Program-made: the position numbers and the translations under genes
Notes under the pieces: generated by a model
The model's input: only the letters and a program-made list of their open reading frames with translations
What the model was told of the DNA's origin: nothing
Database searches by the model: none
NCBI RefSeq assembly: GCF_029227915.1
Contig: NC_079888.1
Location: forward strand, 14,863,001 to 14,927,000
Source of the DNA: Hydractinia symbiolongicarpus
Lineage: Eukaryota > Cnidaria > Hydrozoa > Anthoathecata > Hydractiniidae
Direction: 5' to 3'
Length of the DNA: 64,000 bases
Shown: positions 1-13,653 of the stretch, in pieces
Layout: the number at the start of each line of letters is the position of its first letter
Numbering within the stretch: the first letter of the stretch is position 1

Positions 1-1604
1 AAATTCATGTCAGTGGGATTTTCAAAACGGATAAAATTTAAGGTTTAGTGACAGTACTCCAAATTTGCTGTTGACGTAACTAATCTCCCTCAATTTTAGG
101 AGATCCATGGATATTAATTATGTTGCTGCGCTTTTAATAAAAAAGATTAAAAACCCACTGAGAAGGAAGATCAAAGCACTCTGCAATACTAAAACCACAA
201 ATTAGCACCTGTGACAGTCATTTAGACCGCAGAATTGGAATATAAATTTTGTATCTTTTAGGGGAGATTAGTTACGAAATTTTATTTCGCAAAAAGGCCA
301 TAACCATGCGTTTTTTTGTCAATATTGCAAACTTGTTTTGATTAACACACATTAAACTTGGGACTGTCGAGTTCATAATAGTTTGGCGTTAGTTAAAAAT
401 AAAAAGAATTTTGCCGCCAGCACAGCAGGTGGGCATTTACAGCCTTGTTGTTAAGGCACAAAAACGAATAATAAACTGGTAGTTTAATTGAATGCGGTCA
501 ACGGAAATATAGGTGCTAAATGTTGTTTCCATATAAGTCCTGTTGACGTAAGATCCGTGTTCTTCCAAACACACAACGCGTGGGCGAAACGTACATAGGG
601 AGATTTATTATCATTATTACTAATTCATTTTAAGCATTACAGCATATATAAAACAGTTGTATAGATCGAAAAGGTATCAATCTTGGCAATAATAATAGTT
701 ATCTTAACATAGACTGTAATTACATTGGTAGGCTAAAGGCATTCTAAACGTCGCAACAACCTGGAAAGCTAAGATAAGGGTTAGGAAAATCATGAAGTCA
801 ACCGTGATTTTAATAAACGATATAACTACCGTAACACAAGGCCCGGAAGTAAATCTCCAGTGACCTAATTCTCTCGAGTTACCGCTTTAACATTTATTTA
901 AAATTTTATAACTGGAACCCCAGAAACTGTACGTCAAAGCCATTGGATGTTGGAACGATAACATTCAAGCTGGAACTCTAGCTGCAAGTAATGAGGCGAA
1001 AAACTTTGACTGACAGTTCACCTTATTTTCGCGCAATCCTCACACTATTCGCAAAATTGCACATACTAGAAACGATGGGAATTTTTTTTTTTGGTTGTAT
1101 AAGCTCTTGGGCGTTTCATTTACGTATTGCGACAAGTAAACTTAACAAGATTGTTTCTCCAAATAATTATTAGAATGGGGTATACAAATAAAAGACTCAA
1201 CTTAATAAATTTGCATGGCATCATAAAAAATATACATAAAAGCGGCTCAAAAACATGTAATAAAAACTTATCGTTTTCAAAAATAAAAAACTCGTTATTG
1301 TTTAATAAAATATGAGTCCTTGTTGTTGTATCAAATAAAGACTCACTATCGTTTTATCAAATATAGACTCGTTGTAATTTTATATAAAATAAGCACTCGT
1401 TATCTTTTTATTAATACAAAATACGGAACTAATTTCAATAAAACCTTTCAAACTTTAGGTAATTGTTAGGCATTTCTTAACGTTTTCTCCTATCATCAAA
1501 AACAGATAACATAATTTTCGTAGCGATCACAGAAACTATGTGCTCAAAAAACAAAAACAAACAAAGAAAAAAGAAAGAAAAAGATATCGTTTCCCATTAC
1601 TTAA
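1..1604. other. AT-rich non-coding stretch with an inverted motif pair
   Basis: No convincing gene is visible; the longest open frames are under 65 codons and have no recognisable content. CGTAACTAATCTCCCT at 75-90 faces its near-perfect reverse complement GGGGAGATTAGTTACG at 261-276, about 170 bases apart. The same motif is tandemly arrayed near 8.4 kb, so this pair could be the ends of a small non-autonomous transposon. No target-site duplication was found. Confidence 0.5.
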
Positions 1605-1609
1605 ATGTT

Positions 1610-4600
1610 TTATCGTTTTTTCATTCTGTACATTCGGCGTTCGTATTTCAGTCTGGTCTGGACTTGCATAATTTTATACTTTTGCAGAATTTCTCTACCA
1701 ATTTCTGATTTACTCAATTTTTCCAGTATGCGTTCAGCAGAAATTGGACCACCTTTTATGATGTCAAAACAAAGACTTTTGATTTCATTGGTTTCAATAG
1801 AATCAAACAATTTCTGCTGACCGGAAAGATTAGACGATGTTGTTGGTGGTATTACGTCAGTCGCGATAGACGAACAGTCGTCATGCTCACATTGCTGATA
1901 AAATGATGGATCAACGGGAGGACAAAGTTCAAGAGCTGCATTTTCTTTTACTTTTACTTGATCTTTAACGTTGCTACTTGTACCTGCATCGTAAATAAAA
2001 TAGGAACGAATTTTGTCGTAAATCTGTTTCTCAGATTTAGAGATGTCTAGTAATGGCAATTTTTCCCTGATCATCGAAATATTTATGTATTGCGCAGCAA
2101 TTTCTTTTTCAAAGTATTGCAACACTTTTGCCTCCTCGTCTTTGCTCCACTTGTTTGGTTTGGATGGTGTTGAATTTGGTCTTGGTCTTTCAAAGACAGA
2201 ATTTATAACGTTTATTCCTGCAACGGCTTGCTTTTCGCGCTCTCTAAGGCGATACACTTTCTTAGCTGTGGACAACGAATGTGCAAGCAAATCAGCTACA
2301 GGCTGTGCGTTATCTGGTTGCTGATCATGGACGCGAGTTGTGATGGATTTGCGTATTATCGTAGTGTTTATGTTCCCTTTTGGCATTTCAAAACCATCGT
2401 AAACTCCAGAGCGTGTCCAAATGGAGTGTATTTGTTTACTGACACTGCCAGATTCCAACGGTTTTCCATTCCAAGAAACAAACACCTGATTTGCCTGTCC
2501 AGGTACCTGTGGCCTTAGGTATTTAACAAATAATTCCAATAATCTTGCTTTTTGGACAGGGATGCAAATTACCGCTGGGCCATGCGTACTTTTTGTTTTG
2601 TGGTACTTTACCTTAATGAGAATATTATGACCGCTGTCATCTAACTTGCGCTTTCCAAATTCCTCCAAAGTTAAATTGGATGCTACACCCGCTCTGTGTG
2701 CATTTTGCAAAGCGATAACAGTCATCAAGTAATCACGCACGTTGGTGTATTCCAACATGGTGAAAACTTCGCTTTCTGATGCTGTCCCTAACAGTTTTAC
2801 CGCATTTCTGGCCAATTCGCTGCATTCAAATGTTGCCCATTGGTCTGGACTGACTAAAAGCTCCATTTGAGCTTCTTCTCTGTCCCAACGTTGCTCATCG
2901 ATGACTTTATTATAAGTTTTACGCCATTTATGTAAGCGTAATTTCGCGGTTATAAAATCATCCACACAAAGTTCAGGCAACTCCAAACCTTCACTGACTG
3001 CAAATTCCATGAATGAAATTAGCGAAGACATGTAGTGCTTGGAGGTTGCCGGCTTGCTTTTCTTGTCTAAGTAATTGACAAAAAAATCGTCTCGGATCTT
3101 ATTCTTCTTAAATAGATTAATAAGCTGGCCCCCCAAAACATTTACCACTGTGCGTACTTCGCTAACAGCTTGCAAGGAACTTTTCCTTTCACGTTGCCCA
3201 CCATCTGGGGACATCAGGTACGCCAGAAACTGTTGCATTGTGCCATTATTGTCAAAGCTTGTGCTGCTTTCGCAGTCGTTGCGTTCTGCTTCAGTAACCG
3301 GATTGTTGAAGTTCGTCTCAAAATCTACACTTGATTCTTCCCGAGGAGCTTCGTTGCTTTTGGAAACGGGACGGGAGGAACGTAATAACGCATAATACTC
3401 TTCATTAGTCTCCAATTTATGGTAGAGTTGGAGATGCTCTGACATTTTTTTTACCACTCTCAAACATGTTGGCAACGGACATATGCGAGGAACATGATAG
3501 TCTGGATAAGTTTTTTTATCTGCGCCTCCTTTTTTCCTACTGGGTGTTTCAAGGTGCCAATTGTAGGGCTTTCTCAGACTATGGCTTATCACTATCTGTT
3601 TAGACTTTGCTTTTGTCCATTTGTGTTTATCCTCCACGTGACGAGGCAAATTAAATTTACTTTCCCCACATTCTGGACAGATCTTCTTCTCCTTTTTGTA
3701 CGTCCTCTTTTGGCCCTAAGAGTAAAAATAACAAAGTGTACGGATTTTATAGATAGATCTATATTTATAGATGCTATTACACAGCAAGCTGAGAACTTTA
3801 TGATTACATATCATCATACAAGTTATTTACAATTTTCGTCCGTCACGATAGTAAGGGAGCTAAATAATTAAAGTTCTTACCACCACAACATTTGTTTTAA
3901 TAGATCCCTCTTGTTCTGCAATTTTCTCGTCATTTTCCTTCTCCCTTTTCTTTACTTCCGTTGCTATTATACTTGATCGTTTCATAACTATAAAAGAATT
4001 TTATTAAGTAAATATAAATTTTCACAGTAATAGTCTTGGCAGGCTTTTTCTAATAAAAAGAATGATAAATGACAGCAAACACTACCAACTGTTTTTGTGT
4101 CATTCTGAGCAATAAAGTATTAAATCAACAAAGAAAACTGTGATAAGCGATTAAAGAAAGAATCCCAAATTCACAAAACGAAAATTGTTCTGAGAAGTAC
4201 AATTCCCTCAAACATCGTTGACACTTTTTCTAGGTAATAGCAATCCTCACAATTTTTCAGTGGAGATAATTTCAAAACAGACACTACTACAAACAAGTGA
4301 TTATCAAACTCATAAAAGACATAGGTAAATTTCTATTTTGGTTCGAGGTATTAGTCACAACAGGGTACTGAAACCAACAAGTTTTCTTACATCTCCGTTC
4401 GAGCATGTCATAAGCTTCTTTGCCTCTATCTTTACCTCCCTCAGCCAGGTAAAAACGTGCCACTGCAGGGCTAACTTTGCAAAAACCAATAGTAGTCCAC
4501 AACACCACTATGTACTGCAAAACATCCACAACAAGTCTCTCTTGGTTATCGCAGTCCACAAATTTGTTAAGGACCACCTTCATAGAATCTAATTGGGTGT

Positions 4601-5341
4601 CTTTAAAATTACCATAACCACTTTCAACATTATGGTACATCAAATGGTGTGGCATCAATCTCTGTCCATCAATTTCAACTACTTTGTGTTTGAAGACATC
4701 AAGGCGATAATTTGGTCTTTTCCCCAACAGCACTTGGTGGATATATTTATCACACGACTCTGCAAATTGTGTTATGGATTTGTCTTGTATCTCGTTAATA
4801 ATATCATCCATTTTAGTCAACATAGATTCGTCAACCTTTTCAACTGAAATCAATCAATGAAAATAAGGGATAATAAAACTTTTTTAAAGGTACTACACAA
4901 ATAGAAATATAGAAAATTAGAGCTACTAGCATATATGGGAACAGAAAAAAATATGCCTGTTGCGATGTGAAACCTTCACTCAAAGGTGAATAATAAGTAA
5001 CTATCTCTACTTGGCAAACAAGAACTGATGCATCCTGAAATTTTCAATTTTTTTGTAAACCTGTAAAATTCACAATTTAGCAAGAAAGATTACAAAATGA
5101 AAATTTAATGATGTCGCACAATTTTTTAACATAATCAGAAAAAAAATTTCAAGTTGGTGGATGATGTTTTTTTTTAATTTTACTGAGAATTAATGTATAT
5201 ATAAAAAGATAATATTCAAACAGATTTCCAGAAATGGAATGAGATAAAGTAAAGCTTACCAGAAAATTCATCAGCATCCTGATCAATCCAATACTTCAAT
5301 GATTTTAATGCATCACCAACTGCAATGCTTATAACAGACAT
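1610..5341 (-). CDS. Four-exon tyrosine recombinase with zinc fingers and Myb-like domain
   Basis: Predicted gene complement(join(1610..3715,3881..3987,4391..4843,5260..5341)), 915 codons without a stop. All three introns have GT donors and AG acceptors (GTAAGC, GTAAGA and GTAAGA donors) and phases 1, 1 and 0 agree across every junction. Residues 1-214 (exons 1-3) match nothing I recognise. Then come two C2H2-like fingers: CPECG with H240/H245, and CPLPTC with H308/H313. The tyrosine-recombinase core follows, with R555 (NAHRAG), R669 (TIIRK), H693 (LLAHS) and Y702 (KKVYRL); the usual HxxR histidine is threonine. After that are a Myb/SANT-like segment from about residue 736 and a basic C-terminus (QTRLKYERR). 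Paralogous to the gene at 11.7 kb. Such YR genes in animals usually come from Crypton or DIRS-like elements; no transposon ends are seen here, so it may be domesticated. On the minus strand a TATA-like run lies near 5395-5412, upstream of the ATG. Confidence 0.75.
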
Positions 5342-5446
5342 GTTTTTATTTATTTTATTGATATATATAATTGATATGATATAATCTAAAGAATAATTAT
5401 ATATATAAAACAAGTATTTCATAATATTCTGGATTAGTAGAATACA

Positions 5447-6202
5447 TTGTTGCAGTCTTGGTCATGAATATTTGCACCCGCGTGCGGTTGTACGTACGCC
5501 TACAGGCGTGCAATCAGTATTGCACGCCTAGCTTATGATTTTGGCGTGCAATTATTACATTCAGGAGAGCGGCAGCGCAGAGTTTTTGAAGCATTGTTTT
5601 TTACTTTTTATTTGCTTCTTTTTCGTTTGTTGACTTATTTATTTTAGCAACAAAATGTTTACAAACCATGTTCACAACAAGCTGCCATATTGAATGAAGC
5701 ATGTGAAAAATGAATAACCAACTTTAATCTGCGAAGACTCTCAATTGACTTTCCTGTACAGTTCCGCTTTGCATTAAACTGTGCCTGTGACAATAATTTT
5801 TGAAGCATGTCACCGGCGACTTCTGCGATATTCAACTTAATAATGCCCTGACCTTCGGTTCGTAAATAGCATTTCCATTTGTCATCGTCTTAAGGAGATC
5901 AATACAAGGGTAATGAAGAAATTTTTTGCCAGCTGAAAAACAAAAAAAATATTGTCGACGCAATGCCGAGGCAAAACATTTGAAATGTATCTCACATTTT
6001 AATCTCACATTTTAATGAAGGTGGGTATTTAATAGAAATACATTTTAGAGATACATTTTAACGCGGAAGAACAATTATGTATTGGGTAAAGTTTGGGTAA
6101 GGGATTACTCTAAAATAGCTCAGTTCTGCTTGACGTGTGTACGAAGTAGAACGGAGGCGTGCGGGTGCGATCGCACGCCATTCATGACCAAGACTGTTGT
6201 TG
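5447..6202. mobile_element. MITE with 17-bp inverted ends and TTGTTG duplication
   Basis: CAGTCTTGGTCATGAAT at 5453-5469 is repeated exactly in inverse orientation ending at 6196. Both ends continue into GC-rich tracts with GCACCCGC-type sequence. The flanks 5447-5452 and 6197-6202 are both TTGTTG, a likely 6-bp target-site duplication. The 744-bp interior has no coding frame, so this is a non-autonomous DNA transposon. The superfamily is not assigned. It sits about 110 bases upstream of the predicted first exon of the recombinase gene and may supply or disturb its promoter. Confidence 0.8.
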
Positions 6203-8357
6203 ATGCACAATACTTAATGTCTTAAATGGAAATATTTCCAACCCTAAGAAATAAATACATATATACTTTAAATTTAAAAAAAAGGATGTATAAATACTTT
6301 GTCAATACAAAATTATTTCTCAAATTGATCTAAAGCAACCCATATGCTACAGTTAAACTTTTTGCCAATTTGGATTGTTGCCTGTCTTGTAACTGCAATA
6401 CTTAACTAATATATTTTAAAAATTTGGCTTAAACCTGGTATATATATATTTTAATAAAATAAATAATATGGCAGCCTTTCTAATTTAATTTTCTTACACG
6501 ATACGTTACTTTCCTGCATTGCTAACACGTTACACTTTTCAAAAAATTGGAATTTTAAAATAAAGAATTTAAAAAATATCTTTACTATCAAAACTAAATT
6601 ATAATGATTTATAATGGGAAACAGCTTAACACAGTTTTGTTCTAGAGAATTAATTTTGCACACCAGTAATGTAAATTACAAAAATACACCTTGAACATGT
6701 GGTATGATAAAAAAAAATTCTTCAAGATAACAAGGATAGCTTTAAATTTTATTCTAGAGTCTTCTTCTCCGAAGTGTTGTATCACAACTTTGCATATTAG
6801 CATTAACTAGCTTGTAAGGAAATGTTATTCATTAGATGTCAAAGTCAACACATGTAGTAAAAAAGTTGTATATTTATTACCCTAAAAACATGCACCACAT
6901 GGCATACAACAAATGTTGTCTGAATATTCAAAAATATATAGTTTAAATGAAAATTGATGCTTTGAAAGTTCTGAAAGGCTTTCTTCTTAAAAATTAAAGA
7001 AGAACTATTCGTGTAACAAAAGTAAAATCTAATCACTAAAAATACACACTGATAGGAGCACAAAAAAGTTAATTAGAAAAATTATCTAAGAATTTAAAAA
7101 CTGTACGTATGTTAAAAAATACTTGTTAATTTATTTGTGCCACTAAAAAAATTTAAGAGCCTGTCCAAACTTGAATAAATAAACAAATATCCGTCTACGC
7201 CCTTGTCGTACAGGGATGGTAAAATCGTGATTTTATTTGACTGCCCTTTTGTCTAGGATAGTATTTTATACAAATATTTAGTTTATCTGACCTAATTGTG
7301 GGTGTGAATGTACTAAGTATATAGTTTACCATGTAGAAAAAGTTATGTCACAATTCAATCCGTAGATGTAAGAATTCCTGAATGCAAATCAAGAAGTCGC
7401 TCACTCACTCACATATTGATTTTTAAGTGTCATTTTTACACTAAGAAAATGACCTACACACCCCTCTTAGCGTCCTAACAACCCGCAAGTGTACAAATGA
7501 TGTTAAAAAAATTCAAAAATAGATACAAGTCACCAACACATTAATATTTGCTTAATTGACAGAGTGACTTATGTCGAAAAGTTAATGGATTTGATCTTAA
7601 CATAAAGGTTGTTGTCTAGTTGTACAAAAATTTCTGTAGCTCAAATGGGATCTTTAAACACTATATAAACAACTTTTGTGGTCCCTCCTGGAAAGAATTA
7701 ACAGGGTATGTGCCTGTAATTAGTGAGGCTAATTACCAATAAAACACAGATATAAGGGGGTGACTGGCTCATACCACTGGTTTTGTATCTTTGTAGATCA
7801 ACCCAACTTTGTTTACTTATTTTTCATTCTTTAAATGAAAACATTACATTTCCATTAGGCCATAAAGGCGTTAATCCATAAAAGATGTAGAGCCGCCACA
7901 AAGCTGGGAAGCCATCAAGATGGTAAAAGAGTAATTCAAAAAGGGGAAATTTTAAAGTTGTTCCTCTAGCTAGCTTATTAAGATTATAAACACTACTGTA
8001 ACTACATTAAAAGTACAATTAGCTAGCTAGCTAGCCATTGCTAGCTGCAGCTCTCTAGATTAGCTTGCTACTTAGCCATAGCTAGCTACAATTATTGATA
8101 CTATGGTAAGAAGACTCAACCTAGCTAGTAGGTAGCTATGCAAAGCAAAACCAAAATTCATTCTTTGTGAAGCTATTTAGTTAAATAGCTAAAAGAATAA
8201 AGATTGGGGAGCTTTATAAAAGGTAAAGATTGTTACAAATTAAAAAAATAAGCCACATAAATACCCATGAACTTAATAATAAATAAAGCCAACGGATCAA
8301 CAAATCTTTCGTCCATTCATCTTGAATAGACAATAAAAAGTATGAAATGCGCACGCG
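6203..8357. other. Non-coding AT-rich region with AGCT-rich tract
   Basis: No gene supported. Between about 8020 and 8150 the sequence is dense in overlapping GCTAGCTA and TAGCTAGC tetramer repeats; similar AGCT-rich sequence recurs at 50.0-50.4 kb. Open frames here are short and of low complexity. Confidence 0.5.
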
Positions 8358-8541
8358 CGTAACAAATCTCCCCGATCCCGTAACTAATCTCCCCTAATTC
8401 GTAACTAATCTCCCCTAAAAAATCCACGTAACAAATCTCCCCTACGGCCGGCGTAACGAATCTCCCCTAAATGTAACGAATCTCCCCTAAATGTAACGAA
8501 TCTCCCCCAAAGTTCCGTAACTAATCTCCCCGTGAATCTCC
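8358..8541. repeat. Irregular tandem array of GTAAC(T/A/G)AATCTCCCC
   Basis: At least eight copies of a 15-16 base motif, CGTAACNAATCTCCCC, follow one another with spacers of 2 to 15 bases. The variable base is A, T or G. The same motif forms the inverted pair at 75-276. The array runs directly into the TATC microsatellite, which starts from the final TCTCCC of a copy. Confidence 0.85.

Positions 8542-8542
<1 letters not shown>

Positions 8543-8623
<81 letters not shown>
8543..8623. repeat. (TATC)n microsatellite
   Basis: About 20 perfect TATC units with no interruptions until TGTATAGG. It begins directly after a copy of the CTCCC motif. Confidence 0.95.
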
Positions 8624-11600
8624 GTATAGGTAAATAGGTTACGTTTTCTACCTCAAAGAAAAGTCATATTATAAAACCGCGCGTGATGTTTGAAGGGCTG
8701 CCAAAGGTTATTTTATATTTTTTAATAAATTTGCAACAAGAAAACCTAAAAGTTTTGTAAAAGTGTTGCGATTAAAAAAAAATGAGCAAGCTAAAGTTAA
8801 GATAGTAGGAATCGTAACCTACGTCGTGGTAAGTAGAATTAGGGCGTGGTATGGGAAAATATTGATTATATGGGTAAAGATCATCCTACCACGCACCAAA
8901 ATAGCCCCCTAATTAATTACCACCATTCGCCATTATCCAGTTTTTAACGATTTTTTAAAAAAAAAATTCGAGTGCAATCACATACATAACATACCCCTTA
9001 TCTTTTTAAAAGTAGGTCTTTTTTACGATTTTGGGGGCTTCATGTTTGCACTGTCACTGTGTAAACGTACTGTGTCAAAAAATCTTGAAATTACACATGA
9101 ACATTCTGCTAACATACACTGGCATTCGTACCAAAGGATTTGACGTGTAGTCACTTCAATTAGGATTTCTGGACCTGTCTGTTAGAGGTACCCTCGAAAA
9201 TTTAACACGTAGTTAACGTAACCTTTTCAAGATATGCACAACAACAACAAAAATTTCTTAAATTTTGATTATTCTTCATCAAATCATGTGGTTAAATACT
9301 TTTTAAGTTTGAAATTGTGTTTATATAATTGCTTTTTGATATTGCTACTCTGTTTCTAGTCGGATGTATTCTTAATATTCTATCGATGAGTTACGTTATC
9401 GACCTGAGTATAAAAATTGCGCATATTAACCCTTTTTGTGTCTATGAAGGCATATGAAAGAGAATCTCTTTATTAGCCAAGAAAAATAAATATATGTGGT
9501 AAGAATTAACGTAGTATTATCTCTTTCATCTTGGTGTTGCTGTCTTACGATCTATCACAGCATGGAAGTGGAAAGGTCGCAGACTTTTCCTACGGCGCGG
9601 AATCGGAAAAACGATCTTAGTGCACTCTAGTTTTCGTATTGTCTTTGTAAGAAACAAAACGGTGATAGACATAACAAGAGGTTATTATGTGAAAGGTGTT
9701 TCTATTAATTTTTTGATTATGTGTCGTCAACCAAAGTTGAGGCTAGTATATTGAGGGAAGGGGGATGCGGTAGTGCATTACCGCTAGGAGGTGGGTGTTG
9801 TTGGGAAAAACATTTTCCTAAACAAAATTTATCGTGTGTTGGCTTATATTTCATGACGTTTGTAGGAATAATTTCTAGATAACACAAGACAAACAAAATT
9901 TATGCATTAGACGATGACTGTCAGCAATATTTTATGCTGACGTCAGCTTTTTTAATCAATATTCCAGTTTTCAAAGAATTTTTTACATATAATTTCGTTG
10001 TCATTTATAACTTTTAGCACTTCTTTTCACATCTTCCTGACAAACACAAAAACAACTACTTTTTGGTAAACGTTGGTATTTCGCGCTGGCTGAAATCGTT
10101 AAAATCCATCGTGAATAATGTACAAGTACGAGTAATACAAGTAAAGTTTATAACAACAGCGTCAGTGTGAGATCATTGCACGAAGACGATCACTTTTATT
10201 GTAATCGCCTCCTACTCCAGGATAAAAACCACCGTACTCTGTAATAGCCAAACTAGAGGTTCTTATCGCTTTTTTCGGTTGGGAAAACCTTTGAGATTGC
10301 TACGCAATGACGACGTATACAATTTCCAACATAATTTCCTATTTAACAATGTTTAGACAGAATAATAAATATTGAACTATTGTTGATTGTTGCGTCATCC
10401 TTTATCTCCAAGATTTGTTTTGGGAGAAGAAGAAGAATCTTAATAACGCTACTTAAATTTGTGCTTTGATGTCTGCTTTGTCTTGCTGTCTATATATAAA
10501 AGCCAAATCATAATATCGCAAGTATAATTGTTAGTGGTCAAAACTGCTATTGTATTACCCACAGTTTTTATAATAACGTGCTGTTCAAGTTATAATACGG
10601 ATGCGTTATTTACAGACTCGAACATGTTAAAAATATAGTAGCGTGACCTAACAATAGTGCTGCGCCATTAACCGGGACATTATTTTACCTTCTTGGCACA
10701 CGCTGCAATAAATGACCATTGTTACTATTCTCGACTTTCCCTCACTTTTATGACAGTATGTTGCGTATTTATTTGAAAGGATATTTTTGTTTTTATTCCA
10801 ATTTGTTTTAAACAGATGAGGACACTCCCGCTCTTTACTGCAGGGTACTTTACAGAATACTGTTGCAAAATTAAATAGACCGTTCCTGGAGTTTAGCTGA
10901 TACTTTTCGTTATAATTTCGTGATTTCTAACCGACTTATTAAGTACTAAATTTAGCTAGATGTGGCACCTTTTCCGGTTAGGAACCCCATTTAATATTTG
11001 TCCCCTACGGTAGTATAACATTTATACTTCTTTTTTCAAAACGCCCATTTCCCCTTAACGAGCATAAAGGGCGCTTAATCGTGCATTTATTGACTGCTTT
11101 TGGTTACTTATTCAAAAAATTCACGAGTTACGTGGCATCACCTAGGCACATGGCAGTTCTCCCTAACGGCGACTCATAACACTCATAACGATAAAGGCAA
11201 TGTAATAAGGATTCACAAGGTACACGTTTTTTGTTATAAGCAAACGATGTTAGGGTGAATGATGAATAATGTAGCAAATTACGGAAATTTTGTTCATTGT
11301 TTTTGCATAACTAAATATATATATAGAAAAATAACATACATAAAAATGTCAAGTGATGCACATAAAACATAACTTGTATACTGCAAAACGATATAACTAT
11401 TTTTAACAAATGGTACTTATTTTAATCCATACTCTTGTCTCAGCACCGTTAAGAATTAAAACGTGCGCTACAGATCTTTTTTTTAACGAAACATAAGAAT
11501 TCAAAGAAAATGAAAACATTCTCGATACATACAATGAGGAGCGTTTAATAGTGGGAAAAATAATTAAAAGTGTGCGAAACTACACCAAATTATAGTTAAA

Positions 11601-11660
11601 TGTTTCGTACAGTAAAGGTAGAAATAAAACAGTTTAGAGACACTTTCTTCTGGAACTTTT
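8624..11660. other. Non-coding region
   Basis: Three kilobases without an open frame longer than about 60 codons and without recognisable motifs, splice-bounded exons or repeats that I could match elsewhere in the window. Confidence 0.5.
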
Positions 11661-11666
11661 TCTGTA

Positions 11667-13653
11667 CTACAAGCGCTCATATTTAAGCCTTGTTTGTATT
11701 TGCGACATGTCAAAGTTTTGTAGTACACGTTTTGCAACAGAGCTTGATTCGAGTGCACGTTCTACTCTATTGATGGATTTTGGTCCAGAACGAATGATCT
11801 CGGCACACTTTTCGACAATGATGTTAGCTTCAACATTCGAAAAAATTTTTTCCTTCCCAGAAACTGTATTTTCATAATCATCATCTTCACTTTCTTCGTC
11901 AACATCTTCGTTTTCACCATGATGCTTATCTACTATATCAAAAACAAAATTGTGTTTTCGCAACAAGAGCACACCACACACTATTAAGCCTTAACTAAAG
12001 AAATATTGGATCGGGCTGCTTTAAGTGCATAAACTTTCGCAACAGAAATATTCGCGAATTGTAAATTTCACAAAAAAATTGCATTTCGCGAGTTTCTGCC
12101 TGTGAAAGCCTCAGCGCTTTTTTCAAAATCAATTAAGCTAGCAAGTAGCACAACACAAACATACCTCCTTTTGACACAGATTGTTTGTATTCAGTTGCAA
12201 TAGAGGAGCATGAGTTGTCAACAGCATCATTACCATCTATTAAAAGATAGGAAATGAATTCTTTTAAATTTAATAAAAAAACAGGCACAATTTTCATGAA
12301 AATCTTTATATTTATACTAACGTAAAACAAATAAAAGTCACCAATACAACATATAAGAAGAAAAATGCGATAGTTTTAACCTACCTTTCTCCTCTTCCGT
12401 GACTCCATAGCGCCAGTAGCTTCTCAATTTATCTAAAATCTGCCTATCAGACAAATGAATAAGATGGATAAACTTTTCACGTAGATTACGTACATCGCCA
12501 ATTCTGACAGATTTCGCAGTCAAAAACTGCTTAAATAGAGTCTCCAACTCCCCGACTTCGGCATCAGTCCACGTTTTCTTTTTTTCGTAAATATTTGTTT
12601 TGCCACGTTTGTTGAAAGTTTCCTCCAAGGCAGCTGTACCCTTAAGGGCATACTTTTCCTTTTCTATCAAACGGTAGCATTTTTTGGAGGTGTTCTCAGA
12701 GTGCGTCAACAGGCTAGCAACATATGAAGCTTCACTTGGATTTTTATCTTCAATGATGGTGGATCCAGACTTTTGAAATATATTTGAAGTGATGTTTTTC
12801 CTCACTGGCGGATCGTTTTCACCATAAACACCGGACCTTTTCCAAGTGCTATTAATTTGTTTTGATATTGCTCCAGATTCTAACATCTTGCCATTATATA
12901 AAACAAAAACATTTTCAAAGTCACTGTGTATCTGACTGCGAATTGAATCGAAAAAAATTAAGAGCTGTTGGTACAAGGTTTCTCTCGTACACAGATTAAC
13001 AGGACCGTGTTTCCTAAATGTCTTGTGACGTTTTACTTTAATAATATATTTACCATCACGAAATACAGCAGCCTTCACCTCATCGATGTTCATGTTGCTA
13101 GGCACGCCAGACCTCTGACAATTAATTATAGTTATTTCCGTTATGAGAAAATCCCGTATACACGCATATTCTTGACGAGACAAGGTGTTTTCTCGGTAAG
13201 GGCTACGAAAATTTTTAATTATCGAGATAGCCTCCTTTGCACTGGCAGACTCCTCATACCGTTGGATCTGCTCAGGCGTGATAAGCACTTGTTGCTCCTC
13301 CATCTGTCTCTCAAGCTGCTGTATCTCTACCGTTCCATTATTAGATTTGCTCCATCGAGATACACTAACTTTCATCCTTAAAATCATATCTGGTGCTATT
13401 CCAGGTAGATGGATCTCCTCAGTAAGGAGAAAGTCATAGAAGTGTGGCAGTGTCAAAATATACCGTTTAATGGTTAAAGCTTTGTATTCCTTTGTCTTTT
13501 CGGCATACGTTGTCAAAAAGGTGTCGCGAATTTTATATTTTCTGACTAAATCACTGGGATATGAGGAATCCAAAGCTGTCCAAATATCTCTCAATTGCTG
13601 CTTTGACTGAATAGCACTCTTTTGGCAACTCTTCCCTCCATCAACTTTCATAA
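11667..13653 (-). pseudogene. 5'-truncated paralogous tyrosine recombinase gene
   Basis: Likely exons are 12385..13653 (open to 13663), 12165..12236 and 11667..11928 (or 11931), all with GT..AG introns and matching phase 1. The product is colinear with the recombinase at 1.6-3.7 kb from its DGG motif onward: Arg in NCQRSG, His in LLTHS, Tyr in KKCYRL, a Myb/SANT-like region (KTWTDAEV) and the shared C-terminus QTRLKYER. Where this gene has two introns, the paralogue is uninterrupted, so one copy gained or lost introns. There are no zinc fingers and no N-terminal domain. Upstream of DGG the frame runs into BEL/Pao reverse-transcriptase sequence, so the first methionine (13663) belongs to that element. 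Frame and catalytic residues are intact over about 420 codons, so a truncated product is possible. Confidence 0.7.

Noticed and set aside
3649-3651. Start of the recombinase at 3649
   Set aside because: The codon is TTG, and the reading frame continues upstream through a zinc finger to a splice acceptor at 3716-3717, so this is an internal position.
1605-3871. Plus-strand open frames at 1605, 2043, 2228, 3075 and 3494
   Set aside because: They are antisense to the recombinase exons, have no motifs, and their codon composition is that of reverse-complemented coding sequence.
8543-8623. TATC repeats or the adjacent 15-mer array as a CRISPR
   Set aside because: Units are too short, spacers are missing or irregular, and the window is eukaryotic.
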